From positions 112,804 to 176,803 of the forward strand of contig NZ_BONF01000026.1 of NCBI RefSeq assembly GCF_016862575.1: a stretch of DNA of 64,000 nt, in the 5' to 3' direction. Both the position numbers and the translations under genes were made by a program. Under the pieces are notes generated by a model. The model was given only the letters and a program-made list of their open reading frames with translations. It was not told the DNA's origin and ran no database searches. Positions within the stretch are counted from its first letter, which is position 1. Each line of letters opens with the position of its first letter. Shown here piece after piece: positions 1 through 7,353 of this stretch. This DNA is from Catellatospora bangladeshensis. GTDB taxonomy: Bacteria > Actinomycetota > Actinomycetes > Mycobacteriales > Micromonosporaceae.

Positions 1-14
1 GCGCCCGCGGCTGC

Positions 15-383
15 TCACCTGGCGCGGGTGGGCGCGGCCGCGAACAGGTGCAGGTCCGGCGGCGGCGCGAGCACCGTGGTCAGCTGCGGGCTGTGCCGCC
101 CGTCGTGGCCCTCGGGCAGCAGGCAGGCGTCGGCGGGCGTGCAGTCGTCGCAGCAGTACGGCAGCTCGATCAGCGAGCGCCCGTCGCGCGTCCAGGTCAG
201 CCACCAGGCGCTCTGCTCAGCCTGGTCGAGGCACTGCACGAAGGCGATGTGGTCCTGGCCGTGGCCTTCCTGCAGGTCGCAGGTCACGCGGTGGGGCAGC
301 TGGTACTGCCCGCCGGGCAGCCCGGCCAGGAACGCGAACTCGGCATCGGTCACCGTGTTGCCGGTGCGGCAGCGTAGGTACAC
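15..383 (-). CDS. Small Cys/His-rich hypothetical protein with duplicated zinc-finger-like motif
   Basis: I do not recognise the family. The 122-residue protein starts at a GTG preceded by a GAGGAG ribosome site about 9 bases upstream. It holds two copies of the same spacing, Cys-x5-His-x3-His: CDLQEGHGQDH in the first half and CLLPEGHDGRH in the second half, each embedding an EGH. Four more Cys lie near the second copy (YCCDDC region). The spacing suggests a pair of metal-binding knuckles; this is inference. There is no signal peptide or membrane segment, so a cytosolic role is likely. It lies head-to-tail with the 61-residue gene at 420-605 on the same strand and may be co-transcribed with it. 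Confidence 0.65.
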   Translation of the reverse strand: MYLRCRTGNTVTDAEFAFLAGLPGGQYQLPHRVTCDLQEGHGQDHIAFVQCLDQAEQSAWWLTWTRDGRSLIELPYCCDDCTPADACLLPEGHDGRHSPQLTTVLAPPPDLHLFAAAPTRAR

Positions 384-419
384 GGTTTCTCACTCCTCGG
401 TTCGATGAGCCGTCACGGG

Positions 420-605
420 TCAGTGGGTCAGCTGCACGCGTACCCGCCGGGCCGCCTCGTCGGTCAGCACCGTCTCGGCGGCGCCGGTCCCGCGCTGCGC
501 GACCACCGCGGCCTCGCCCTGCTGGCCGACGAGCTGCTGCACGTATGCCTGCACGTCGTCGGTCGTGACGTCGAGTGCGCTTGCCAGCGTTGCGATCGTC
601 TCCAT
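420..605 (-). CDS. Small hypothetical protein, 61 aa
   Basis: This short gene starts at an ATG with a perfect GGAGG ribosome site 7 bases upstream, which makes it credible in spite of its size. The protein begins METIATLASALDVTTDDVQA and is helical in character, with a pattern resembling a small DNA-binding or adaptor helix bundle (LASALDV, VQAYVQQLV). It ends in a basic patch (ARRVRVQL). No family is recognised. Its stop lies 36 bases before the start of the Cys/His-rich gene at 15-383, so the two probably form one transcript. Confidence 0.65.
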   Translation of the reverse strand: METIATLASALDVTTDDVQAYVQQLVGQQGEAAVVAQRGTGAAETVLTDEAARRVRVQLTH

Positions 606-794
606 GACTGTTACCTCCGTTCGTGTTCTTGCATCCCCGTCCTCCGCGCCCGTAATCCCGGCCGAAACCGTCCGGCTCGGAGACGAACGCCACACACCTG
701 CCTGAGCACCGGTGGCGGAGCGGTCGAGGGTTATCGCGACGCCAGGCGGGTATCGCCTCCGCAGTCCCGACCCGGTCGTGCGAGGAGGCAGCTC

Positions 795-839
795 ATGCGA
801 GGCAAGGATGGCGTCCTGACGTACGGCCGGTGGTCGTGA
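795..839 (+). CDS. Possible 14-residue leader ORF coupled to the next gene
   Basis: A GAGGAGG ribosome site at 782-788 sits 6 bases before an ATG that opens a 14-codon frame (MRGKDGVLTYGRWS). Its TGA stop overlaps the ATG of the next small membrane gene in a TGATG arrangement. That next gene has no ribosome site of its own, so reinitiation from this leader is a natural reading. The frame is too short to judge by codon use; the support is only the ribosome site and the overlap. Confidence 0.3.
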   Translation: MRGKDGVLTYGRWS

Positions 840-1072
840 TGCGGCGCGTGGTGTGGCTCGGCGCCGGGTTCGTGCTCGGCGCGGCCGCGGTGCCCGTGGT
901 GACCAGCCGAGTGCGCCGCTCGGCGCCCGTGCGGGCGGTGCGGGTGGCCGGTGGTTCGTACCGCCGGGTCCGCCGGGCCGTCGGCGCGTTCTTCGACGAG
1001 TTCCACGACGGCATGCGGGAGCGGGAGGCGCAGCTCCAGGCGGCCCGCGCGCACCGGGCCGGCCGGGTCTAG
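839..1072 (+). CDS. Small basic protein with one N-terminal membrane segment
   Basis: The 77-residue protein opens with one hydrophobic helix (VVWLGAGFVLGAAAVPVV) followed by a strongly basic segment (SRVRRSAPVRAVRV, SYRRVRRAV) and an acidic/amphipathic tail with FFDEFHDGMREREAQL. The layout resembles small single-span DUF6167-type proteins of actinobacteria, but no specific assignment is justified. I chose ATG 839, which overlaps the stop of the upstream mini-ORF; an in-frame GTG at 830 is an alternative that would add three residues. Confidence 0.5.
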   Translation: MRRVVWLGAGFVLGAAAVPVVTSRVRRSAPVRAVRVAGGSYRRVRRAVGAFFDEFHDGMREREAQLQAARAHRAGRV

Positions 1073-1215
1073 ACCGGCGCCCGGTCCTCAGCGCCTGTCG
1101 AGCGCCGCGACGGCGACCACCAGCGCCGCCGCTGTTAACCGCTCGCAAGCACATCGACAATCTGGAATACCGCGGCAAGCGGCACGTCCGGCGGACGGCT
1201 CCGGAAACTCAGCCC

Positions 1216-1255
1216 GACCGGCCTGGCAGCTCCATGAACAGCTGCCAGGCCGGTC
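1216..1255 (-). terminator. Strong hairpin downstream of the methyltransferase gene
   Basis: A perfect 16-bp inverted repeat (arms 1216-1231 and 1240-1255, GACCGGCCTGGCAGCT and its complement) encloses an 8-base loop. It lies 41 bases past the stop of the methyltransferase gene on the minus strand and is not followed by a T run, as is usual in high-GC actinomycetes. Apart from this hairpin I see nothing in 1073-1296. Confidence 0.75.
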
Positions 1256-1296
1256 CGCGCCGGGTGGCCAGAAAGGGTTTGCGACTCCGCCGGGTT

Positions 1297-2043
1297 TCAG
1301 ACGATGAGCAACCGGAGGCCGAGTTCCGCGGCATCGAGACCGGCCAGTTCACGGTTGCGTTCCGCCCACCGTCCCGAGGCCAGGTCGTCGCGGAGGCCGC
1401 GCACCGCCCGCTGCTCGGCCTCGGGCCCGACCCTGGCCCAGACCGACACGCCGCGGCGGACGTTCTCGTCCAGGTAGGCGTCGGGCCTGCGCCAGTAGGC
1501 CTCGAAGAAGCCGTCCGCGCAGTCCCACGGGATCGGCACCGGCTCGGCGCGCGCTCCGATCGCACCGGCCAGCTCCTCCAGCGAAGGCCGGCCGGCGACG
1601 AGGGTTCCGGCTTCCGGGAGGTAGTCGCGGGTGAGCCAGAAGCGGTGCAGCCAGCCGGCGTCGCTGGTGTCGTGGGTGAACACCACGACGAGGCGGGCGA
1701 CGCGGCGCATCTCACGCAGGCCCGCGATCGGGTCCCGCCAGTGGTGGAGGGTGGCGAAGGCCATCGCCGCGTCGAAGGCCTGATCGGCGAACGGCAGGCT
1801 CTCCGCGACGGCGGCCACGCACGGCGCCGCCCCCGCGGGGCGCTGCGCGCGCATGAGCGCCGACGGCTCCACGGCGGTGACGTCGCGATCGGCAGGCTCG
1901 TAGGAGCCGGTGCCGGCCCCGACGTTCAGCACCGTCCGCGCGTCGCCGAGCGCGGCCCAGACCTGCGCGGCGATACGCGGTTCGGTACGCCGCGTCACGG
2001 TGTAACCGGCCCCGATGGTGTCGTACAGCTGCCCGTCCGGCAT
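1297..2043 (-). CDS. Class I SAM-dependent methyltransferase
   Basis: The 248-residue protein carries the SAM-binding motif I (VLNVGAGTGSYEP) near residues 36-48, an acidic post-I region (VTAVEPSALMRAQR) and the typical FATLHHWRDP motif IV/post region seen in Methyltransf_11 proteins. It is a cytosolic small-molecule methyltransferase of unknown substrate. The ATG at 2043 has a G-rich ribosome site (GAGGTGGGGG) directly upstream; an in-frame ATG at 2139 exists but the extra 32 residues look low in complexity and unlike the family. It is followed by a strong hairpin terminator. Confidence 0.85.
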   Translation of the reverse strand: MPDGQLYDTIGAGYTVTRRTEPRIAAQVWAALGDARTVLNVGAGTGSYEPADRDVTAVEPSALMRAQRPAGAAPCVAAVAESLPFADQAFDAAMAFATLHHWRDPIAGLREMRRVARLVVVFTHDTSDAGWLHRFWLTRDYLPEAGTLVAGRPSLEELAGAIGARAEPVPIPWDCADGFFEAYWRRPDAYLDENVRRGVSVWARVGPEAEQRAVRGLRDDLASGRWAERNRELAGLDAAELGLRLLIV

Positions 2044-2152
2044 GTCCCCCACCTCGCCGGTCGCCACCCGGTCCTCGCCCCGCGCGGGATCCGGTGACGC
2101 CGCCCTGGAGCGTAGATCAGGTGCACACCGTTCGGCCATGGGCCCGATCGGG

Positions 2153-2440
2153 TCACCGCGGGCAGTCCGGTGCCATGCAGTCGTAGCGCCGACCGTGAAT
2201 ACGCAGGTCGTTCGCGCTGATCTGGACGACGCTCAGGCGGGGGCGCATCGGGCCGGAGCGCCAGTACCGGAAGTCGGCGACGGCGGCGCGCACCGCGTCG
2301 GCCTCGGTCAACCGCGGCAGGACGAACTCGTGGGTGGCCGGATGAGACCAGTCCCGGCGCACCGCGTACAGCACCCGGCTGTCGCGCACGCTCTCCGACA
2401 GCTCGCCATGCCGGGCCCTTACCGCCTGTAGGCGTTCCAC
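2153..2440 (-). CDS. Hypothetical 95-residue protein next to an SOS box
   Basis: No family is recognised. The protein is soluble and fairly basic, with a tryptophan-containing middle (RRDWSHPATHEFVLPRL, FRYWRSGPMRPRL) and two Cys close to the C-terminus (CMAPDC). The start is a GTG with a weak AGGGTGG ribosome site. A perfect actinobacterial LexA box lies about 55 bases upstream of the start, so this gene is a candidate SOS-induced gene. It is transcribed toward the methyltransferase gene and could be read together with it. Confidence 0.55.
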   Translation of the reverse strand: MERLQAVRARHGELSESVRDSRVLYAVRRDWSHPATHEFVLPRLTEADAVRAAVADFRYWRSGPMRPRLSVVQISANDLRIHGRRYDCMAPDCPR

Positions 2441-2495
2441 GCGCTGACCACCCTTCGAAGTTCGGGCTGCTCAGAAGCCGGCAGCCACACCATAA

Positions 2496-2511
2496 TCGAA
2501 CACTTGTTCGA
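2496..2511. promoter_or_regulatory. LexA (SOS) box
   Basis: TCGAAC-ACTT-GTTCGA is an exact match to the Gram-positive/actinobacterial LexA consensus TCGAAC-N4-GTTCGA. It sits in the divergent region between the 95-residue hypothetical gene (start 2440, minus) and the M20 amidohydrolase (start 2593, plus). The closer start is that of the small gene, but either direction is possible. Confidence 0.8.
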
Positions 2512-2592
2512 ACGTCTATGTTAGCAGCGAACGCCGATTCCTGAACCGAATGTCCAAGACCGATCCGCGCCCCCCGGCCTAGGCTGGCGGTC

Positions 2593-3825
2593 ATGGAACC
2601 GGACCTGGCCGAACGGCTGCGCGACGTCTACCGCGACCTGCACACCCACCCGGAGCTGTCGTTCCAGGAGCGGCGCACCGCGCAGCTAGGCGCCGCGTGG
2701 CTGCGCGACCTCGGCTTCGAGGTGACGGAGCACGTCGGCACCACCGGCGTGGTCGGCGTGCTGGCCAACGGCACCGGCCCGACGGTGCTGCTGCGGGCCG
2801 ACATGGACGCCCTGCCCGTGCAGGAGGCCACCGGGCTTCCCTACGCCAGCCAGGCCGAGGGCGTCATGCACGCCTGCGGCCACGACATGCACGTCACCTG
2901 CCTGCTAGGCGCGGCCGCCGTCCTGGCCGCCTCGCGCGGGGACTGGACCGGGACCGTCGTGGCCGTGTTGCAGCCCGCCGAGGAGCTTGTCGCGGGCGCG
3001 TCGGCCATGGTGACCGACGGCCTGTTCGACCGGATCCCGCGGCCCGACGTGGTGCTGGGCCAGCACGTCGCCCCGATTCCGGCCGGCACCGTCGGCCTGC
3101 GCCCCGGCCCGGCCTTCGCGGCGACCGACTCGCTGCGGGTCACCCTGTACGGCACCGGCGGGCACGGGTCGCGGCCGGAGACCACCGTCGACCCCGTCGT
3201 CATGGCCGCCGCGACCGTCATGCGGCTGCAGGGCATCGTCGCCCGGGAGATCTCCGGCAACGACACCGCGGTGGTCACCGTCGGCGCCCTCAACGCCGGT
3301 TCGAAGAACAACATCATCCCGGACCGGGCCGAGCTGCTGCTGTCGGTCCGCACGTTCGACACGGTGGTACGCGAGCGCGTGCTGGCCGCGATCGAGCGCA
3401 TCGTGCGGGCCGAGGCCCAGGCCTCCGGCGCGCCCCGGGAGCCGCAAATCGAGATCACCGAATCAGCACCGGCCGTGATCAACGACCCGGACGCCGCCGA
3501 GCGCATCCGTGCCGCGCTGGCCGGGGTCGTCGGCGCCGAACGCGTCCTGGACCCCGGCCCGGTGACCGGCAGCGAGGACGTCGGCGTGCTCGCCGCGGCA
3601 GCGGGCGCCCCGCTCGTGTTCTGGCTGCTCGGCGGTGCCGATCCGAGCGCGTTCGCCGGGGCCGGGGACCCTCGGGAGCTGGCCCGGGTCGCCGGGTCGC
3701 TGCCGTCGAACCACTCCCCGCGATACGCCCCGGTCGAGCAGCCCACGATCAGCGTGGGGGTCGCGGCGCTGGTGGCGGCCGCCCGGCAGTGGCTCGGCGG
3801 GAGCGGCGACAACGCGATGGCCTAG
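2593..3825 (+). CDS. M20-family amidohydrolase (hippurate hydrolase/N-acyl amino acid hydrolase type)
   Basis: The 410-residue protein is a metal-dependent cytosolic hydrolase of the M20D type, which cleaves N-acyl amino acids or similar amides. Family marks are RDLHTHPELSFQE at residues 14-26, RADMDALPV at 68-76, the metal-binding HACGHDMH at 93-100, and an EE pair (PAEELV). The dimerisation domain begins near residue 175 (GTGGHGSRPETTVDP) and the C-terminal GSEDVG and NHSP motifs are present. Length is normal for the family. The substrate cannot be told from sequence. It is followed by the DinB-like gene after 59 bases, and an SOS box lies 82 bases upstream. Confidence 0.9.
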   Translation: MEPDLAERLRDVYRDLHTHPELSFQERRTAQLGAAWLRDLGFEVTEHVGTTGVVGVLANGTGPTVLLRADMDALPVQEATGLPYASQAEGVMHACGHDMHVTCLLGAAAVLAASRGDWTGTVVAVLQPAEELVAGASAMVTDGLFDRIPRPDVVLGQHVAPIPAGTVGLRPGPAFAATDSLRVTLYGTGGHGSRPETTVDPVVMAAATVMRLQGIVAREISGNDTAVVTVGALNAGSKNNIIPDRAELLLSVRTFDTVVRERVLAAIERIVRAEAQASGAPREPQIEITESAPAVINDPDAAERIRAALAGVVGAERVLDPGPVTGSEDVGVLAAAAGAPLVFWLLGGADPSAFAGAGDPRELARVAGSLPSNHSPRYAPVEQPTISVGVAALVAAARQWLGGSGDNAMA

Positions 3826-3884
3826 GCGGTGCCGCACGGCGCCGGGCACGGTTGCCGGACTCCGCCGTGGGGTAGGCGACGCCC

Positions 3885-4454
3885 ATGACGAGTGTCGAGG
3901 TGGAGGGCTATCCGGAGCCGCCGGCCGTGGCCGGCGAGGCGGAGACGCTGCTGGGTTCGCTGGAGCGGCAGCGGGCCACGTTCGCGTGGAAGTGCGCCGA
4001 CCTGGACGGCACCGCTCTGCGGGCGAGCGTCGGCGCCTCGGCGATGACGCTGGGCGGGCTGCTCAAGCACCTGGCCTACATGGAGGACGTCAACTTCACC
4101 GGTGACCTGGCCGGAGCGCCCCTGCCGTCGCCGTGGGCCGAGGCGGAGCTGACCGCCGGGCCGGGCTGGGAGTGGCGCTCCGCCGCCGCCGACACCGCCG
4201 AGGACCTCTACGAACTGTGGGAGCAGGCCGTCGCCCGGTCCCGGCAGGTGGTCGCGGCCGTCCTCGCACAGACCGGAGTGGACACCGTATACACCGCGCC
4301 GGACGGCACGCTGCTGACCATGCGGCGGCTGCTGGTCGCCATGATCGAGGAGTACGCCCGGCACACCGGCCACGCCGACCTCATCCGGGAGACGATCGAC
4401 GGCCGGGTGGGCGAGGACCCGCCCGGAGCCGCGTACGACTACCGGCTCCCGTAG
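3885..4454 (+). CDS. DinB/DUF664-family protein
   Basis: The 189-residue protein belongs to the DinB four-helix bundle superfamily, of which several actinobacterial members are mycothiol-dependent transferases. Marks are the LGGLLKHLAYMED segment with the first metal-ligand histidine, and the C-terminal EEYARHTGHADLIRETIDGR segment with the other two histidines typical of DUF664. The protein is cytosolic and full length. It is on the same strand as, and 59 bases after, the M20 hydrolase. Its real reaction is not known; a thiol-dependent detoxification role is an inference from the family. Confidence 0.85.
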   Translation: MTSVEVEGYPEPPAVAGEAETLLGSLERQRATFAWKCADLDGTALRASVGASAMTLGGLLKHLAYMEDVNFTGDLAGAPLPSPWAEAELTAGPGWEWRSAAADTAEDLYELWEQAVARSRQVVAAVLAQTGVDTVYTAPDGTLLTMRRLLVAMIEEYARHTGHADLIRETIDGRVGEDPPGAAYDYRLP

Positions 4455-4459
4455 CCCGC

Positions 4460-4923
4460 TCACAGCAGCGCGAACCCTCGCGACTCCGTCACCTCGATCG
4501 GGATCCGCGTGCCGTAGCGCTTCGGCAGCTCGATCCGGGCCCGCTCGACCTGCTCGACGCCGACCGTCACCCCGGAGCCGTCGTAGCGCGGGCCGGTCTC
4601 GTGCACGGTTATCCCCCGCTCGCGCCAGTAAGCCGTGTCGTCGCTGATCCGCCTGGACAGCGCCAGCAGGTCCGCCTGGCTGTGGTCGGCGTCGCGCAGG
4701 TAGAGGCATGGTCGAGCGCACCGATGCTGCCGTACATGGTGGGCCCGGCCGTCTCGATCGGGCTCGGCGCGGGCGCGGGTGACGCGCAGCCCGTGGTGGC
4801 CGGCCCGCCGGCGCCGGCCGAGCCGCCGTCCTGCCCACCGGCACAGCCGGTCAGAGCGGCGGCCAGGGCCAGCGAGGCGATGAGCAGCGCCGTCCCGCAG
4901 CGGGTGACCCGATGAGTCGTCAT
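4460..4923 (-). pseudogene. Frameshifted lipoprotein gene
   Basis: The N-terminal part reads from ATG 4923: MTTHRVTRCGTALLIASLAL, then ALTGCAGG, a clear lipoprotein signal with lipobox LTGC. That frame is lost near 4700-4715. The C-terminal part continues in another frame as LYLRDADHSQADLLALSRRI and ends IEVTESRGFALL at 4460. Both halves have good actinomycete codon use only in their own frame. One missing base (or two extra) between MYGSIGALDHA and LYLRDADHSQ would join them. This is either a recent mutation or a sequencing error. The domain is not recognised. Confidence 0.7.
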
Positions 4924-5069
4924 AGTCCTGAAGACGCGCCGACCGGAACACAGGTTGCCGAGTGCCCGGATCCGACGTGGATGCGAGGAGATGTCACTAC
5001 CGAATTCCTACGGCGTGTCGGAGGTCGGGCCGTTTAGGGCTATTTCATCATCTCTTGGTGGGTTCTCAG

Positions 5070-5981
5070 ATGAACAGGAGGGTCAGGCGCGTGCTCGGCA
5101 GCGTGGCGGGCCGCGCGTCGCTGATCGTCGCGGTGCTGGCGGCCGGAATGGTCGTCGCGTTCGGCGGCGCGTCCGAGGGGAGGCCGCCGGTGCTGGTCGG
5201 CGCCGGTGACATCGCCAGCTGCACCAGCAAGGGGGACGAGATCACCGCGAAGCTGCTCGACGACATCCCGGGGACCGTGTTCACCCTGGGCGACAACGCC
5301 TACATGGACGGCTCCGCGAAGCAGTTCCGCCGCTGCTACGACCCCAACTGGGGACGCCACCGCGACCGCACCCGCCCCGTCCTGGGCAACCACGACCTGC
5401 GCAGGTCCGACGGCAAGGCCTACTACGACTACTTCGGCGCCGACGTCGGCAGGCACGGCGAGGGCTGGTACGCCTACCACGTCGCGGGCTGGCAGGTGCT
5501 CGTCCTCAACAGCCAGTGCGACCAGGTCGCCTGCGGGCCGGACTCGCCGCAGGCCCGGTGGCTCGAAGAGGTCCTCGACCGCGAACCGGCCCGGTGCACC
5601 GTCGCGATGTGGCACCACCCGCTGTTCACCTCGGGCGGCAAGCACACGGCCGAGCCGCGGATGCGCCCGCTCTACCAGATCCTCTACGACCGCGGGGCCG
5701 AGCTGGTGCTCACCGCGCACAACCACAACTACGAGCGCTTCGCGCCGCAGGATCCCGCCGGGGTCCGTGACGACGGCCGGGGCATCCGCCAGTTCGTCGT
5801 CGGCACCGGCGGAGCGAGCCTCTACCGGTTCGGCGACGAGGTCGCCGTCAACTCCGAGTCCCGCGACGACCGGACCTACGGCGTGCTCAAGCTGACCCTG
5901 GAGCCGGACTCCTACCGCTGGCAGTTCATCGGCCAGCCCGGTGCGGCCTTCACCGACTCGGGGTCGGGCACCTGCCACTGA
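5070..5981 (+). CDS. Exported metallophosphoesterase
   Basis: The 303-residue protein begins with a basic stretch and a hydrophobic helix (SLIVAVLAAGMVVAFGG), so it is secreted or membrane-tethered. The calcineurin-like phosphoesterase motifs follow in order: GAGDIASC, LGDNAYMDG, GNHDLR, WHHPLFTSGG and TAHNHNYERF, which supply the two-metal site. It resembles PhoA/purple-acid-type actinobacterial phosphatases that release phosphate outside the cell. I chose ATG 5070 because a GGTGGG site precedes it; an upstream in-frame ATG at 4962 would put 36 unlikely residues before the signal peptide. It converges with the M56 gene, leaving only 12 bases between stops. Confidence 0.85.
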   Translation: MNRRVRRVLGSVAGRASLIVAVLAAGMVVAFGGASEGRPPVLVGAGDIASCTSKGDEITAKLLDDIPGTVFTLGDNAYMDGSAKQFRRCYDPNWGRHRDRTRPVLGNHDLRRSDGKAYYDYFGADVGRHGEGWYAYHVAGWQVLVLNSQCDQVACGPDSPQARWLEEVLDREPARCTVAMWHHPLFTSGGKHTAEPRMRPLYQILYDRGAELVLTAHNHNYERFAPQDPAGVRDDGRGIRQFVVGTGGASLYRFGDEVAVNSESRDDRTYGVLKLTLEPDSYRWQFIGQPGAAFTDSGSGTCH

Positions 5982-5993
5982 CGCGCGCGAGCC

Positions 5994-6887
5994 TCAGCCG
6001 AGCATGCCCAGCCAGGCGCCGGCCACCCCGGCGAACTCGACCGCGGCCGCCGCCGTGGCTGCCAGCAGCGCCAACGACAGCACGGTGACCCCGGCCAGCG
6101 CCGGCCAGCGGCTGGGCTGGCGCGGCCCCTGCATCGCCATGACCCGCTCGACCGCGCCCGACCCGCTCATGCCCATCGCGGGCGCGACCTGCCTGCGGTG
6201 ACCGGCGAGCGACGCCTTCGCCACAGCCCGCGCCACCAGGCGCCGGTCGCCGACGACCGCCGCGGCCTCCTCGTCGGCCCACCGCTCCACCAGGCGGCCG
6301 ACCAGCCCCGCCATCGGAGCCAGCAGCGGATTCAGCGCGGCCGACCAGCTCGCGGCCGTGACCCACCGGTGGTGACGACACCGCAGGTGGGCGTTCTCGT
6401 GGGCGAACAGCACCCGCTGCTCGGCGGGGCTCAGCGCCCGCAGCATCCCAGATGTGACCAGGATGTGCCCCGGCCTGCCCGGCACCGCCACCGCGAACGG
6501 CTCCGCCCAGTCTGCGACCACGAGCCCGGCGTGCGGTCGGCCCGCCTCGCGCAGTTCGCGCAGCACGCGTCGGCGCAACAGGATCTCGCGGATCAGGCGC
6601 ACCGCGCCGGTCAGCAGCGCCAGCGCCGCGATCAGCGCGACCAGGCCCGGCACCGGCTTGGGCAGCCCGAGTTCCGGGCGGTCGTCGAACCGCCACAGCG
6701 GCGGCAGGTCGTCGAACAGCGTCAGTGCGAGCAGCGCCAGGCAGCACACGTACCCACCGGCCGCCGCGGCGGCGGCGACGGCGACGGTCCGGGCGGCGGC
6801 GGACGGCGCGACCCGGCCCGCCATGAGCCGCGACGCGTACGGCAGCAGCGCCGACAGCAGCAGCGGCAGGTAGACCCAGGTCGTCAC
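5994..6887 (-). CDS. M56-family membrane metallopeptidase (BlaR1-like)
   Basis: The 297-residue protein has about four membrane helices and the zinc-protease motif HENAH (in LFAHENAHLRCRHH) with the later ERWADEEA glutamate, as in BlaR1/MecR1 protease domains. There is no penicillin-binding sensor domain, so the signal is unknown. Such proteins activate their partner by cleaving or inactivating the BlaI repressor. The GTG start (VTTWVYLPLLL) overlaps the stop of the BlaI gene in a GTGA arrangement, which fixes the start and shows the two are translationally coupled. Confidence 0.88.
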   Translation of the reverse strand: MTTWVYLPLLLSALLPYASRLMAGRVAPSAAARTVAVAAAAAAGGYVCCLALLALTLFDDLPPLWRFDDRPELGLPKPVPGLVALIAALALLTGAVRLIREILLRRRVLRELREAGRPHAGLVVADWAEPFAVAVPGRPGHILVTSGMLRALSPAEQRVLFAHENAHLRCRHHRWVTAASWSAALNPLLAPMAGLVGRLVERWADEEAAAVVGDRRLVARAVAKASLAGHRRQVAPAMGMSGSGAVERVMAMQGPRQPSRWPALAGVTVLSLALLAATAAAAVEFAGVAGAWLGMLG

Positions 6888-7264
6888 GGTTCCACCGGGG
6901 ACATGTCGGACAGCAGCCGCCGCAGCACCTGCGCCTCGGCGTCGTCGAGGGTCTCGGCGAACCGCTGCAGCGTGAGCCGCCGGTCGCCGACCCCGCTGAG
7001 CGTGGCGCGCAGCTGGGCGGCGGCCGCGTCGGCCTCGCTGCGCACGGGCTCGTACGCGTGCGCCCGGCCCACCCGCCTGCGCCGCACCAGCTGCTTGTCC
7101 ACAAGCCGGATGAGGATCGTCTGCACCGTGTTGTACGCGGGCGCGTGTTCGAGCCGCGCCTGCACCTCGGCAGGGGTCATCGACCGGCCGCCCGCCCACA
7201 GGACGTTCATAACCTGGCCCTCAAGCTCGCCGGAGGCGCGTCTGCGCCCGTCGCCGTCATTCAT
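6884..7264 (-). CDS. BlaI/MecI/CopY-family transcriptional repressor
   Basis: The 126-residue protein has the winged-helix BlaI fold: LEGQVMNVLWAGGRSMTPAE, then YNTVQTILIRLVDKQLVRRR (recognition helix and wing) and a C-terminal dimerisation part ending LRRLLSDM. It probably represses its own operon with the M56 peptidase downstream and is released by proteolysis. The region upstream of the start (7265-7353) is short and I see no clear BlaI operator in it. Confidence 0.92.
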   Translation of the reverse strand: MNDGDGRRRASGELEGQVMNVLWAGGRSMTPAEVQARLEHAPAYNTVQTILIRLVDKQLVRRRRVGRAHAYEPVRSEADAAAAQLRATLSGVGDRRLTLQRFAETLDDAEAQVLRRLLSDMSPVEP

Positions 7265-7353
7265 CTCCGAACCGTCCAGGCGCTGGTGTCGTCGGGTTCC
7301 GCTGTGCGCTCACCGGGGACAACGACGGCGGCGCGGAACTGTTCTGCGGGCGG

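Noticed and set aside
4460..4951. A 163-codon frame reading through the broken lipoprotein gene from 4951
   Set aside because: Its N-terminal half is Arg/Gly-rich shadow sequence; only the C-terminal part is real and belongs to the frameshifted gene.
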